Below, one piece after another: positions 52,599-62,091 of a stretch of 64,000 bases of DNA (within the stretch, counting starts at the first letter, position 1; the number at the start of each line of letters is the position of its first letter). The notes under the pieces were generated by a model that saw nothing but the letters and a program-made list of their open reading frames with translations, searched no databases and was not told the origin of the DNA. Position numbers and translations under genes: made by a program. The stretch covers positions 1,178,001 to 1,242,000 of the forward strand of contig OU015322.1 in assembly GCA_907163225.1 (NCBI GenBank), read 5' to 3'. Source of the stretch: an uncultured Rhodocyclaceae bacterium (GTDB lineage: Bacteria; Pseudomonadota; Gammaproteobacteria; Burkholderiales; Rhodocyclaceae).

Positions 52599-53741
52599 AT
52601 GCGCGCGAGCCTCCCCCTCCTCCTGGCGATCACCCTGCTCCCGGCCACTGCGGCCTGGGCCAAGGGTAGCGCCGACACGACCGGATACACCGACGATGTC
52701 GACGGTCGCTGCCAGGCATGGGCGCCGTCCATGCTCGGCCAGCGCGATTACGCGCTGCGCTATCACGGCGGCTGCAAGAACGGCCGGGCTGACGGCAAGG
52801 GCAAGGCCGAGTGGTTGTACCGTTACGCCGAGATGAAGGTCAAGGCAACTTGGGATGGCGAGTTCCGTAACGGTGTTTTCCTCGATGGACAGAAGATCAA
52901 GGGCAACGTCGAGCCGGTTCAGGGCGACCGCTACGTTGTTGACATGGGTTCGGTCAGTGGCGCTGACGTGCTGTTCATCAGCCGCAGCCCGCAGGATGGC
53001 CCGATGGAGCTGTGCAAGGTCGATCAGGTAGCGCTGACTCTCGGTGCCAAGGTCAATGCCGCCGATGACGACGCGGTCAAACGCATCATGACCGATGGAG
53101 CCACGCTTTACCGCAAGGCCTGCCCGAACGGCAAAAACCTGCGTGTCGGCGTATTTACCGAGCCGGTCAAGCCACGCCCGAACGGCATGCTGCCCAACCC
53201 AATGGCCAACGCCCGCGTCGATGATGAGACCGGCAACTTGTCCGGCTACTCGAACGACGCAGCGGCCAAGGCCAAGCAGGAACAGCAGAAGGCCGAGTTC
53301 GCCCAGAAGCAGGAAGAAGCTCGCAAGCGATTCAACGAATTCAGCCGCAAGCACAACCTTGCCGCCTGGGTCACCGCCCAGCAACTGGAAGAAAATCCTT
53401 TCCGCTGGGAAGGCAAGAACGTCGGCGTGGTCGTTCGCCTTGACCGCATGCTGACCAAGGATGCGGCACTGATACGCAGCGGCCTGCGCGACTGGGGCCC
53501 GAGCTTGCAACTGACCGGAATCACGCCCGATTTCCCCGAAAGCCGGCGCAGCGTGCTGCTCGCGGCCAAGGTCGGCAAGCGCGAACGACTGGCCGATAGT
53601 AACGAAAACGCTACCGCTACCTATTCCACCCTGACCCATCTAGACAGCCGGGTTTGCGAGCGGGATGGTTGCGGCGACTGGTTCTCCTGGGCGCGTGGCG
53701 ACCGGGAACTGGTCTGGGGCGAGCCCTTCACTACCCGCTAA
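52599..53741 (+). CDS. exported MORN-like protein of unknown function
   Basis: The 380-residue protein has a clear Sec signal peptide ([21 protein letters not shown]). A Gly/Lys-rich stretch, [21 protein letters not shown]...[15 protein letters not shown], resembles degenerate MORN repeats. A charged coiled coil follows ([25 protein letters not shown], split), then a C-terminal domain with four Cys near the end (CERDGCGDW). I do not recognise the family. It lies between dnaK and dnaJ, which are normally adjacent, and is probably read with dnaJ; a cell-envelope role is inferred from export only. ATG 52599 is the first Met that gives a signal peptide. Confidence 0.75.
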   Translation: MRASLPLLLAITLLPATAAWAKGSADTTGYTDDVDGRCQAWAPSMLGQRDYALRYHGGCKNGRADGKGKAEWLYRYAEMKVKATWDGEFRNGVFLDGQKIKGNVEPVQGDRYVVDMGSVSGADVLFISRSPQDGPMELCKVDQVALTLGAKVNAADDDAVKRIMTDGATLYRKACPNGKNLRVGVFTEPVKPRPNGMLPNPMANARVDDETGNLSGYSNDAAAKAKQEQQKAEFAQKQEEARKRFNEFSRKHNLAAWVTAQQLEENPFRWEGKNVGVVVRLDRMLTKDAALIRSGLRDWGPSLQLTGITPDFPESRRSVLLAAKVGKRERLADSNENATATYSTLTHLDSRVCERDGCGDWFSWARGDRELVWGEPFTTR

Positions 53742-53770
53742 ACGGTGCGCGACATTCAAAGAAAGTGATC

Positions 53771-54898
53771 ATGAGCAAACGCGATTTTTACGAGATTCTT
53801 GGCGTCAACCGCGACGCCAGCGATGACGAGATCAAGAAGGCCTACCGCAAGATGGCCATGAAACATCACCCCGACCGCAATCCGGACAATCCGGCGGCCG
53901 AGGAGAAGTTCAAGGAAGCCAAGGAAGCCTACGAAATCTTGTCGGACGCCCAGAAACGTTCGGCCTACGACCAGTACGGCCATGCCGGCATTGAGCAGCA
54001 GGCCGGCATGGGCGGCGGCGGTGGTGGCGGTTTTGCCGATGCCTTCGGCGGTATTTTCGACGAGATTTTTGGCGGCCGAGGCGGCGGTGGAGGCGGTGGT
54101 CGCTCCAACATCTACCGTGGCGCCGACCTGCGCTACAACCTCGAAATCACACTGGAACAGGCTGCCCACGGCACGGAAACGAAGATCCGCATCCCGACCA
54201 TGGAAGTCTGCGAGCCGTGCAGCGGCTCTGGCGCGAAGGCCGGCACACAACCGAAGACCTGCCCGACTTGTGGCGGCTCCGGCCAGGTGCGCCTGCAGCA
54301 GGGTTTCTTCTCGATCCAGCAGACTTGCCACAAGTGCCACGGCACCGGCCGCTTCATCGCCGACCCCTGCAAGAGCTGTGATGGCGCCGGCCGCATCAAG
54401 CAGCACAAGACGCTGGCCGTCAAGATTCCGGCCGGGGTCGATGAGGGTGATCGCATTCGTTTGTCCGGCGAGGGCGAGCATGGCGTCAATGGCGGCCCGT
54501 CGGGCGACCTTTACGTACAGATTCACCTCAAGCAGCATGCCGTCTTTACCCGTGACCACAACGACCTGCATTGCGAAATGCCGATTTCATTTACCGCCGC
54601 AGCACTAGGCGGCGAGATCGAGATTCCGACACTGGACGGTGCTGCGGCGATCAAGATTCCGGCCGAAACCCAGTCCGGGCGTGTCTTCCGTCTGCGCGGG
54701 AAAGGTATCAAGGGCGTCCGCAGCCATACCCACGGCGACCTGATGTGCCATGTCGTCGTTGAAACGCCGGTGAATCTGACTGACCGCCAGAAGGAATTGC
54801 TGCGCGAACTGGAAGAATCCAGCCGCGACAACAATGCCAAGCACAACCCGCGCTCGAAGTCGTGGATGGACAAAGTGAAGGATTTCTTCGCCGAGTAA
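53771..54898 (+). CDS. dnaJ: chaperone DnaJ (Hsp40)
   Basis: The 375-residue co-chaperone has a J domain with the HPD motif ([17 protein letters not shown]), a Gly/Phe-rich linker ([16 protein letters not shown]), and four zinc-binding CxxCxGxG repeats: [32 protein letters not shown]. The C-terminal substrate domains follow. It stimulates DnaK ATPase and delivers substrates. ATG 53771 gives the canonical [12 protein letters not shown]; a longer frame overlaps the preceding gene and is rejected. Confidence 0.97.
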   Translation: MSKRDFYEILGVNRDASDDEIKKAYRKMAMKHHPDRNPDNPAAEEKFKEAKEAYEILSDAQKRSAYDQYGHAGIEQQAGMGGGGGGGFADAFGGIFDEIFGGRGGGGGGGRSNIYRGADLRYNLEITLEQAAHGTETKIRIPTMEVCEPCSGSGAKAGTQPKTCPTCGGSGQVRLQQGFFSIQQTCHKCHGTGRFIADPCKSCDGAGRIKQHKTLAVKIPAGVDEGDRIRLSGEGEHGVNGGPSGDLYVQIHLKQHAVFTRDHNDLHCEMPISFTAAALGGEIEIPTLDGAAAIKIPAETQSGRVFRLRGKGIKGVRSHTHGDLMCHVVVETPVNLTDRQKELLRELEESSRDNNAKHNPRSKSWMDKVKDFFAE

Positions 54899-54945
54899 AA
54901 CCCTGCGCTGGCGTTGATCGCGCCCCCTTGGCGGCGGGAAAAATG

Positions 54946-54984
54946 AAGCCCCGGTGAACCGAGTATGTCGGCACCGGGGCTTTT
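54946..54984 (+). terminator. Rho-independent terminator after dnaJ
   Basis: The 11-bp stem AAGCCCCGGTG/CACCGGGGCTT encloses a 15-base loop and is followed by TTTT. It ends the heat-shock cluster. The T-run overlaps the first bases of repeat copy 5. Confidence 0.85.
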
Positions 54985-55018
54985 CATATTTGGCCATTAT
55001 TTCGGGTTGACCGCAGCG
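54982..55018 (+). repeat. dispersed 37-bp repeat, copy 5
   Basis: The copy begins TTTCATATTTGGCC and ends TTTCGGGTTGACCGCAGCG. It starts in the T-run of the dnaJ terminator, in the same orientation as dnaJ. A second inverted segment, CCCGAAAAGGCC, about 20 bases further on could pair with its GGCC...TTTCGGG part. Confidence 0.7.
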
Positions 55019-55108
55019 ATCGCAAAGTTCCCGAAAAGGCCGAAATGTACCGTTCCAAGCCGTTTCTGGCTGCTAGAATAAATCCACCAAATCAAAAACG
55101 AGAGACAA

Positions 55109-56248
55109 ATGCGCGCCTTCAAGCAACTGGCAGTCATCGGTGCAATTTCCATTTCCACACTTTGCTGGGCAGAACCCGGCATCACAGCCAGCACCATCAC
55201 GCTCGGCATGTCGGCGCCCTTTTCCGGCCCAAATGGCGCCTATGGTCTGGATATGCGGCAAACCATCGAAGCCTATTTCGAGCAGGTAAACAAGGCCGGC
55301 GGCGTCAATGGGCGCAAACTCGAATTGGTTGCGCTGGACGACGGTTATGAAACCGAGCGGACCGTTGCCAACACCAAGACGCTGATCAAGGACAAAAATG
55401 CTTTCGCTCTGCTCGCCTACTATGGTTCCAGCCCGACCACCGAAGCGATGAATACCGTTTTCGGCCCGGCAAAAGTACCGCTGGTCGGCACTATTTCCGG
55501 CGCTGCCTCGCTGCGCGAGCCGCTCAGCAGCAACCCCAACTCACGCTACATGTTCAATGTCCGCGCCAGCTATGCCGACGAAACCGATGTAATCGTCGAC
55601 CAGATGGTGTCGCTTGGCCTCAAAAATATCGCTGTTTTCTACCAGAACGACGGCTTCGGCAAATCCGGTCTCGACGGCGTCACGACGGCGCTCAAAAAAC
55701 ACAAATTGGCACCGGCTGCCGTTGGCACGGTAGAACGCAACTCGCTGGATGTTGCCAAGGCCGTGGAAGCCATCGCCAAAACAACGCCGCAGGCCGTGGT
55801 CATGGTCACGCTGTACAAACCGACGGCCGCCTTTGTCAAGGCCATGAAAAAGGCTGGCCAGAACCCGATGCTGATGACTCTTTCGCCAGTCGGCGCCGGC
55901 AAACTGGCCGAAGAACTGGGCGCTGAATCGCGTGGCATCGGTATTTCCCAGGTAGTGCCCTACCCCTGGAACAACGTCACGCCAGTCGTTCGCGACTACC
56001 AGAAACTGTCACCGAAAGGGGGCAACAGCTACTATGGCATGGAGGCCTACCTGATGGCTCGCACCATGGTTGAAGGGCTGAAGCGCGCCGGCAAGGATCC
56101 CAGCCGCGAAAAGCTGGTAAGCGCGCTGGAAGGGCTGAACAACTCCGACCTGGGCGGCTATTACTTGAACTACGACAGCAACTCACGGCTAGGATCGCGC
56201 TTTGTCGAACTGACCGTTATTGGCGCTGGCGGCAAGGTCTTGCGGTAA
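55109..56248 (+). CDS. ABC-transporter periplasmic binding protein (branched-chain amino-acid type)
   Basis: The 379-residue exported protein has a signal peptide (LAVIGAISISTLCWA) and a type I periplasmic-binding fold: ITLGMSAPFSGPNGAYGLDMRQTIEAYFEQVNKAGGVNG (split), KVPLVGTISGAASLREP, and AVFYQNDGFGKSGLDGV. Relatives bind Leu/Ile/Val, amides, aromatic acids or other ligands. No permease or ATPase genes are adjacent, so it is an orphan that may serve a distant transporter or a sensor. It is transcribed alone, between repeat copy 5 and a terminator. Confidence 0.88.
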   Translation: MRAFKQLAVIGAISISTLCWAEPGITASTITLGMSAPFSGPNGAYGLDMRQTIEAYFEQVNKAGGVNGRKLELVALDDGYETERTVANTKTLIKDKNAFALLAYYGSSPTTEAMNTVFGPAKVPLVGTISGAASLREPLSSNPNSRYMFNVRASYADETDVIVDQMVSLGLKNIAVFYQNDGFGKSGLDGVTTALKKHKLAPAAVGTVERNSLDVAKAVEAIAKTTPQAVVMVTLYKPTAAFVKAMKKAGQNPMLMTLSPVGAGKLAEELGAESRGIGISQVVPYPWNNVTPVVRDYQKLSPKGGNSYYGMEAYLMARTMVEGLKRAGKDPSREKLVSALEGLNNSDLGGYYLNYDSNSRLGSRFVELTVIGAGGKVLR

Positions 56249-56252
56249 GAAG

Positions 56253-56287
56253 CCGCCGGTCAACCAGAAAAAACGGCCTTTTTTCCG
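56253..56287 (-). repeat. dispersed 37-bp repeat, copy 8 (divergent)
   Basis: On the minus strand the copy reads AAAGGCCG, six Ts, then CTGGTTGACCGGCGG. It lies about 27 bases past the cysS stop in cysS orientation. Its upstream half is merged with the bidirectional terminator. It is the least conserved of the intergenic copies. Confidence 0.5.
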
Positions 56288-56298
56288 GGCCGTTTTTT
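56268..56298. terminator. bidirectional terminator between binding protein and cysS
   Basis: The CGGCC/GGCCG stem with flanking A6 and T6 runs encloses a pyrimidine loop. T-runs follow on both strands, so it can end both convergent genes. Confidence 0.8.
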
Positions 56299-56314
56299 GT
56301 TTGCTGTCGCTTGG

Positions 56315-57685
56315 TCAGGCGCGACGCCAAGTGGTTCCCTGAGCGCTGTCATCCAGCGCGATACCGGCCGCCTTCAGTTCGTCGCGGATACGGTCGGATT
56401 CGGCAAAATTTCTTGCTTTCTTGGCCGCAGCACGATCAGCGATCATCTGCTCGATAGCCGCTTCGTCCAAACCACCCACCCCTGCACCACCTTGCAGATA
56501 AGCCATCGGCTCGCGCTCCAGCAGGCCGATCAGGCCGCCCAGTGCTTTCAACAACCCGGACAGCTCGCCGCTCTTCTGGCGATTGGCCTCGGCGGCCAGT
56601 TCAAAGAGCACGGCAACGGCGCCGTGTGAATCGAAATCCTCATTCAGTGCCGCAGCGAAACGGGCAGCGAAATCGTTGTTCCAGTCGATTGCAACAACCG
56701 CCGGCGGCACATCGCGCAGCGTGAAATACAGGCTGTCGAGGCTGCGCTTGGCGTCATCCAGATGGGCGTCGGAATAATTCAGCGCACTGCGGTAATGGGC
56801 ACGCAGAATGAAATAGCGCACCACTTCGGCATCAAACTGCTCAAGCACGGTACGAATGGTGAAGAAATTACCCAGCGACTTCGACATTTTCTCGTTGTCG
56901 ACGCGAACAAAGCCGTTATGCATCCAGTAATTGACGTAACCGCAGCAATTGGCGCCTTCGGACTGGGCGATTTCGTTCTCATGGTGAGGAAACTGCAAAT
57001 CCTGGCCACCGCCGTGAATATCGAAATGCTTACCGAGAATCGTCGAACTCATCGCCGAACACTCGATATGCCAGCCCGGCCGGCCCTCGCCCCAAGGCGA
57101 TTGCCACGCCGGTTCGCCCGGTTTGGCGTGCTTCCACAGCACAAAATCGAGCGGATCCTGCTTGGCCGAATCAACCTCTACCCGCTCACCGGCCCGCAGA
57201 TCGTCGAGTGACTTGCCCGACAGCTTGCCGTAGCCGGGAAACTTGCGTACCGCATAATTGACGTCGCCATCGACCGCCTTGTAGGCCAGGCCGTTGGCTT
57301 CGAGCTTGCCGATCAAGGCCAGCATCTCAGGCACGTACTCGGTCGCCCGCGGCTCATGGTCGGGGCGCAAAACGCCCAGTGCATCGGCATCTTCGTGCAT
57401 GAAGGCAATGAAACGATTGGTCAGTTCCTGGATCGTTTCGCCATTCTCGATGGCCCGCTTGATGATCTTGTCGTCGATATCGGTAATGTTCCGGACATAG
57501 GTCACGTCATAGCCGCAAACCTTCAGCCAGCGATACACCATGTCAAAAACAACCATCACGCGGGCATGTCCGAGGTGACAGTAATCATAGACAGTCATCC
57601 CGCAAACATACATGCGAACCTTGTTCGACTCGATCGGGGTAAAAACCTGTTTTTCGCGCTTGAGGGAGTTGTATATCTTGAGCAT
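56315..57685 (-). CDS. cysS: cysteinyl-tRNA synthetase
   Basis: The 456-residue class I synthetase charges tRNA-Cys. It has [24 protein letters not shown] (zinc Cys plus the HIGH motif as HLGH), the zinc ligands in GWHIECSAM and [18 protein letters not shown], and KMSKSLGNF. The ATG at 57685 ([15 protein letters not shown]) is the family start; a longer frame extends across the promoter region and into the divergent TPR gene. It is divergent from the TPR gene, with a 105-base shared region. Confidence 0.97.
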   Translation of the reverse strand: MLKIYNSLKREKQVFTPIESNKVRMYVCGMTVYDYCHLGHARVMVVFDMVYRWLKVCGYDVTYVRNITDIDDKIIKRAIENGETIQELTNRFIAFMHEDADALGVLRPDHEPRATEYVPEMLALIGKLEANGLAYKAVDGDVNYAVRKFPGYGKLSGKSLDDLRAGERVEVDSAKQDPLDFVLWKHAKPGEPAWQSPWGEGRPGWHIECSAMSSTILGKHFDIHGGGQDLQFPHHENEIAQSEGANCCGYVNYWMHNGFVRVDNEKMSKSLGNFFTIRTVLEQFDAEVVRYFILRAHYRSALNYSDAHLDDAKRSLDSLYFTLRDVPPAVVAIDWNNDFAARFAAALNEDFDSHGAVAVLFELAAEANRQKSGELSGLLKALGGLIGLLEREPMAYLQGGAGVGGLDEAAIEQMIADRAAAKKARNFAESDRIRDELKAAGIALDDSAQGTTWRRA

Positions 57686-57790
57686 GCCGGGAGCAATTTT
57701 GGGCTGCGCCGGAGTGTGAATTCCTATGGAATCACCGGCGTTTTTGGTAGAATCGGAGGATTGTATAACCCTGAAAAGTATAGCATAGCG

Positions 57791-58945
57791 ATGACCTCTA
57801 TTTCCCTGCTCCAGCCCCGTTTTCAGCAGATCAAGACGTTGCGTGCACTGGCGATCGGCCTGGCCATCGGTTTTGGCGCACCCGCTTTTGCCGACAACCT
57901 GCCGGATGTACAGCGCCTGATCAAGCAAGGCCAGTACCCGCAAGCGCTAGAGAAAGTGGATGCCTACCTGAGTAGCCGCCCCAAGGACGCTCAGGGTCGC
58001 TTCCTCAAGGGATTGATCTATACCGAAATGAACAAGCCTGCGGATGCCATCGGCGTGTTCACCAAGCTCTCCGAAGACTATCCGGAACTGCCGGAACCTT
58101 ACAACAACCTGGCCGTGCTCTACGCCCAGCAAAAGCAGTACGACAAGGCCCGCACGGCGCTCGAAATGGCAATCAGGACCCACCCGTCCTATGCCATCGC
58201 CTACGAAAACCTGGGCGACGTTTACGCCAAGCTGGCCAGCCAAGCCTATGACCGGGCCCTGCAACTGGACAACGCAAACTCGGCGACCCAGAACAAGCTG
58301 GCGCTGATTCGCGACCTGATCACCACCTCCGGCAAAGGCAACGTCAAGCCGCAAGTAACGGCTGCCGCAGCGCCAGCAGCGATTGCGCCACCCCCGGCAG
58401 TTGCACCGGCGCCTATTGTCGCCAAGCCTGCGACGCCGGTTCCCCCGGCTACCGCCACCATTGTCGCAGCCACCCCTGGCGCCGCAGCCAACAGCATTCC
58501 ACCGGCAGCCAAGCCGGCGCCAGTTGTTGCCGCGGCCCCGACACCAGCGCCATCACCCTCGCCTGCCGCAGCAGCGCCCACGCCGGCACCAAGCAAGACA
58601 AGCACCGGCAGCGATGAAGTTGTCAAGGCCATGACCGGCTGGGCTGATGCCTGGTCGCGCAAGGACATGAAGAACTACCTGGGCGCCTACGCCAGCAATT
58701 TTGACACCCCGGGCGGCATCAGCCGTAAAAACTGGGAGCAGGAACGTGAGCAGCGCATCGCCGGCAAGGGGGGCAAGATTTCTGTCTCCTTCGACAACCC
58801 GCAAGTTACCGTCAATGGCGACCGCGCAACCGCCAAATTCCGCCAGCATTACAAGGCCCCCGGCCTGAGCAGTTCAACAACAAAAACCCTGGTTTTCGTT
58901 CGCTCGGGTAGCAAATGGCTGATCAAGGAAGAAAACGCTCGGTGA
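57791..58945 (+). CDS. TPR protein with a C-terminal NTF2/SnoaL-like domain
   Basis: The 384-residue exported protein has a signal-peptide-like N-terminus ([18 protein letters not shown]). About four tetratricopeptide units follow (residues 38-160; [21 protein letters not shown]...[21 protein letters not shown]). A roughly 90-residue Ala/Pro linker probably crosses the periplasm or wall. The C-terminal domain is [21 protein letters not shown]...WLIKEE, of the SnoaL/DUF4440 type. The same C-terminal domain type ends the next gene, whose GTG overlaps this stop. A periplasmic scaffold for cell-wall work is inferred. Confidence 0.85.
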   Translation: MTSISLLQPRFQQIKTLRALAIGLAIGFGAPAFADNLPDVQRLIKQGQYPQALEKVDAYLSSRPKDAQGRFLKGLIYTEMNKPADAIGVFTKLSEDYPELPEPYNNLAVLYAQQKQYDKARTALEMAIRTHPSYAIAYENLGDVYAKLASQAYDRALQLDNANSATQNKLALIRDLITTSGKGNVKPQVTAAAAPAAIAPPPAVAPAPIVAKPATPVPPATATIVAATPGAAANSIPPAAKPAPVVAAAPTPAPSPSPAAAAPTPAPSKTSTGSDEVVKAMTGWADAWSRKDMKNYLGAYASNFDTPGGISRKNWEQEREQRIAGKGGKISVSFDNPQVTVNGDRATAKFRQHYKAPGLSSSTTKTLVFVRSGSKWLIKEENAR

Positions 58946-60237
58946 AATTCAGCCGCAAACTAATCCTGCCCGGACTGGCGGTCTTGCTGGCCGCCGGAGC
59001 AGCAGCCCGTTTGTCAGAAAAGCCGACGTCAAGCCCCGTCACCGTCAACGAGCTATCGACGATTGCGCTCGCACGAACTGCGGCCGAACCAAGCGACAAC
59101 GGTTCCGCTTTTTCGGCGGTGGTTTCCGACTCCGGCCCGGAAGAAGTACTGGCTCGAATTTTCAAGGAAATCGAAGCCAATCGCCTGAGCAACGCACTCG
59201 CACTGACTGAAGCGCTACTGCGCCAGCACCCGAATTACCGGCTGGCCAACCTGATCAAGGGTGACCTGCTACTGGCCCGCAGGCAGCCGATCCAATCCTT
59301 CGGCGCGCTGAACGGTGCACCAGCAGAAAAAGTGGCTGACCTGCGCGCCGAAGCCATCGCTCGTCTGACTGCCTACCGCGAAAAGCCGCCAACCGATTTC
59401 GTTCCGCGCTACTTGCTGCAGATGCAGCCGGATCAACGCTTCGCCATTGTTGTCGACACCAAACGCTCCCGTCTTTACGTTTACGAAAATGACAAGAGCA
59501 ATGATGGTCGGCCGCGCTTCGTTGCTGATTACTACATCACCCAAGGCAAGCTGGGCGCTGAAAAGCTGGTTGAGGGTGACAAGAAGACGCCCGTTGGCGT
59601 TTATCACGTCACCGCCAACCTGCCCAAGCAGAAACTAGCCGACCTGTATGGCAGCGGTGCCTTCCCGCTCAATTACCCGAACGAGTGGGACAAGCGTCAG
59701 GGCCGCAACGGCAGCGGCATCTGGCTGCATGGCACGCCCTCCGACACCTTCGCCCGCCCGCCACGCGCCTCCGACGGCTGCGTCGTACTGACCAACCAGG
59801 ATCTCGACGTTGTTGCCAAGAACCTGCAGGTCGGCCTGACGCCCGTCATCATCAGCAACTCGGTCGAATGGCTCTCACTGGACGACTGGGCCAAGGAGCG
59901 CAGCGAACTGAACAAGTCCATCGACGGCTGGCGCGCCGACTGGGAAAGCCGCGACACCGAGCGTTACCTGCAGCACTACTCGAAGCGTTTCAAGGCAGGT
60001 GAACAGAATTTTGACGAATTTGCCGCCCAGAAAAAGCAGGTCAATGCCAGCAAGGAATGGATCAAGCTGAAGATCAACAACCTGTCCGTGTTCCGCAACC
60101 CGGGCAAGGATGAAGTTGTGGTCGTCACTTTCGACCAGGATTACCGCAGCAACAATCTGGAAAACCAGATGAAAAAACGCCAGTACTGGATGCGTGAAGG
60201 CAACCAGTGGAAAATCATTTACGAAGGAAGTGCCTGA
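58942..60237 (+). CDS. L,D-transpeptidase (YkuD family) with a C-terminal NTF2-like domain
   Basis: The 431-residue protein has a hydrophobic N-terminal signal or anchor ([18 protein letters not shown]). A YkuD catalytic domain spans about residues 165-310: [29 protein letters not shown], and the active site IWLHGTPSD...[10 protein letters not shown] with His and nucleophile Cys (SxGC). A C-terminal NTF2/DUF4440-like domain follows ([18 protein letters not shown]...[15 protein letters not shown]). It resembles the YafK/LdtF branch, some of which act as amidases on Lpp-peptidoglycan rather than transpeptidases. GTG 58942 overlaps the previous stop (GTGA); an ATG at 58915 is possible. Confidence 0.86.
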   Translation: MKFSRKLILPGLAVLLAAGAAARLSEKPTSSPVTVNELSTIALARTAAEPSDNGSAFSAVVSDSGPEEVLARIFKEIEANRLSNALALTEALLRQHPNYRLANLIKGDLLLARRQPIQSFGALNGAPAEKVADLRAEAIARLTAYREKPPTDFVPRYLLQMQPDQRFAIVVDTKRSRLYVYENDKSNDGRPRFVADYYITQGKLGAEKLVEGDKKTPVGVYHVTANLPKQKLADLYGSGAFPLNYPNEWDKRQGRNGSGIWLHGTPSDTFARPPRASDGCVVLTNQDLDVVAKNLQVGLTPVIISNSVEWLSLDDWAKERSELNKSIDGWRADWESRDTERYLQHYSKRFKAGEQNFDEFAAQKKQVNASKEWIKLKINNLSVFRNPGKDEVVVVTFDQDYRSNNLENQMKKRQYWMREGNQWKIIYEGSA

Positions 60238-60809
60238 TGTTGAAAAAAGTCTCGACCCTTACCGTCGGCCTGCTCGCCGCGATGACCGTATGGGCTGCTC
60301 CGACGGTCGAATTCACGACCAATATGGGCAAAATCACCCTTGAGCTGTTTCCGGAAAAGGCGCCGAAAACGGTTGAAATGTTCCTCTACAACGCCAAGCA
60401 CGGTTTTTACGAGGCAACCATTTTCCATCGCGTTATCGACGGCTTCATGATCCAGGGCGGCGGCTTCAGCCGGGCCATGGAAGAGAAAAAAACGCTGACC
60501 CCGACGCTACAGAATGAAGCCACCAACGGCCTGACCAACGATCGCGGCACGGTCGCCATGGCCCGCACGCAAGACCCGCATTCAGCCCGCGTTCAGTTCT
60601 TCGTCAACCTGAAGAACAATGACTTCCTGAATCACAAATCCACCGGCGACCCGCGCGGCTGGGGCTACGCCGTCTTTGGCAAGGTTACCCAGGGCATGGA
60701 TGTCGTCGACAAGATTGCCAAGGTGCCGACCGGCAACGCTGGCTATTACGAAAACGTTCCGACGACGCCAGTCGTCATCCAGAACGTCAAAATCATCTCC
60801 GACAAATAA
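60237..60809 (+). CDS. ppiA: periplasmic peptidyl-prolyl cis-trans isomerase A (cyclophilin)
   Basis: The 190-residue cyclophilin has a signal peptide ([20 protein letters not shown]). Its catalytic core has [15 protein letters not shown] (Arg, Phe, Met, Gln) and [16 protein letters not shown]. It accelerates proline isomerisation in periplasmic proteins. Its ATG overlaps the stop of the L,D-transpeptidase gene (TGATG), so they form one operon. Confidence 0.93.
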   Translation: MLKKVSTLTVGLLAAMTVWAAPTVEFTTNMGKITLELFPEKAPKTVEMFLYNAKHGFYEATIFHRVIDGFMIQGGGFSRAMEEKKTLTPTLQNEATNGLTNDRGTVAMARTQDPHSARVQFFVNLKNNDFLNHKSTGDPRGWGYAVFGKVTQGMDVVDKIAKVPTGNAGYYENVPTTPVVIQNVKIISDK

Positions 60810-60818
60810 GGATCCCCA

Positions 60819-61316
60819 ATGTCCAAAATCAAGCTCACCACCAACCACGGCGACATCACGCTCGAACTGAATGCAGAGAAGGCTCCAAAGACGGTTGCCA
60901 ACTTCCTCGCCTACGTCGAGGCCGGTCACTACAACAACACTGTTTTCCACCGCGTCATCAAGAATTTCATGATCCAGGGCGGCGGCATGGAGCCGGGCAT
61001 GAACCAGAAGCCGTGCAAGGACCCGGTCGAGAACGAGGCCGCCAATGGCCTCAAGAACAAGCGCGGCACCGTCGCCATGGCCCGTACCAACGATCCGCAT
61101 TCGGCCACCGCCCAGTTCTTCATCAACACCGTTGATAACGATTTCCTCGACTTCAAATCGCCGTCCGGCCAGGGCTGGGGCTACTGCGTGTTCGGTGAAG
61201 TCGTCGAAGGCCTCGATGTCGTCGACAAGATCCGCGCCGTCAAGACCGGCAACAAGGGCTTCCATCAGGACGTCCCGGCTGAAGACGTGATCATCGAGAA
61301 GGCCGAGATCGTTTGA
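60819..61316 (+). CDS. ppiB: cytoplasmic peptidyl-prolyl cis-trans isomerase B (cyclophilin)
   Basis: The 165-residue cyclophilin lacks a signal peptide. It has [19 protein letters not shown] and [18 protein letters not shown], the single-domain form typical of PpiB. It follows ppiA after nine bases with an AAGGA ribosome site; the pair looks like an old tandem duplication split between periplasm and cytoplasm. Its stop overlaps the TTG start of lpxH. Confidence 0.94.
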   Translation: MSKIKLTTNHGDITLELNAEKAPKTVANFLAYVEAGHYNNTVFHRVIKNFMIQGGGMEPGMNQKPCKDPVENEAANGLKNKRGTVAMARTNDPHSATAQFFINTVDNDFLDFKSPSGQGWGYCVFGEVVEGLDVVDKIRAVKTGNKGFHQDVPAEDVIIEKAEIV

Positions 61317-62032
61317 TCTTCTTCATCTCTGATCTGCACCTGTCGCCCCGGTCACCCGGGGCGACTCGTTTGTTCCTGAGCTTTCTGGCCGGCCGCGCCC
61401 GCCAGGCCGAGGCGCTGTACATTCTCGGCGACCTTTTCGAAGTCTGGGTCGGCGACGACATCGACGATCCCTACGCAGCACAGATCACCGCCGCCCTGCG
61501 CGCCGCCAGCGATGCCGGGCTGAAAATCTGCTTCATGCACGGCAATCGCGACTTCGCTATCGGCGAGCAGTTCACCGCTGCCGCCGGCATGACGCTGCTG
61601 CCCGATCCTTATTTGCTGGTCCTGCCCGAGTGGTCCTTCGTGCTCTCGCACGGCGACGCGCTGTGCATCGACGACCACGCCTACATGGCCTATCGCGCCA
61701 AGGTGCGCGATCCGGAATGGCAGCGGAAGATGCGCGCCAAGCCGCGTTTCCTGCGCAGCCTGCTCGGCCGTTACATCCGCTGGCGCAGCGCCCGGCGCAA
61801 GCGCGACCATGCCTACGTTTACGCCGACCTCAACGGTCCGGCCACCGACGATTTCCTGCGCGAACACGGCTACGCCACCTTCATTCACGGCCACACCCAC
61901 CGGCCGGAAAAACACGACCACATCGTCGATGGTATCCACGTCGAACGCTGGGTACTGTCCGACTGGCACGAAGACAGGGGCGAAGCGCTGCTCTGGGACG
62001 GCGAAGCTTTGAGCCGCGAAGCCATCTTGTGA
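61313..62032 (+). CDS. lpxH: UDP-2,3-diacylglucosamine diphosphatase
   Basis: The 239-residue metallophosphoesterase cleaves UDP-diacylglucosamine to lipid X in lipid A synthesis. It has the metal motifs [33 protein letters not shown] and [10 protein letters not shown]. It starts at TTG 61313, overlapping the ppiB stop by four bases (TTGA), as often seen for ppiB-lpxH in betaproteobacteria. Confidence 0.95.
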   Translation: MIFFISDLHLSPRSPGATRLFLSFLAGRARQAEALYILGDLFEVWVGDDIDDPYAAQITAALRAASDAGLKICFMHGNRDFAIGEQFTAAAGMTLLPDPYLLVLPEWSFVLSHGDALCIDDHAYMAYRAKVRDPEWQRKMRAKPRFLRSLLGRYIRWRSARRKRDHAYVYADLNGPATDDFLREHGYATFIHGHTHRPEKHDHIVDGIHVERWVLSDWHEDRGEALLWDGEALSREAIL

Positions 62033-62053
62033 TTGCCCAAGCCCGCAGGAGCA

Positions 62054-62091
62054 TTTCAATTTTGACCCAAATTTCCGGTTGACCGTGGGAA
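62054..62091 (+). repeat. dispersed 37-bp repeat, copy 6 (overlaps the recQ start)
   Basis: The copy begins TTTCAATTTTGACCC and ends TTCCGGTTGACCGTGGGAA (38 bases). It lies 21 bases after the lpxH stop in the same orientation. Both possible recQ start codons, TTG 62079 and GTG 62085, lie within it. Confidence 0.8.
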
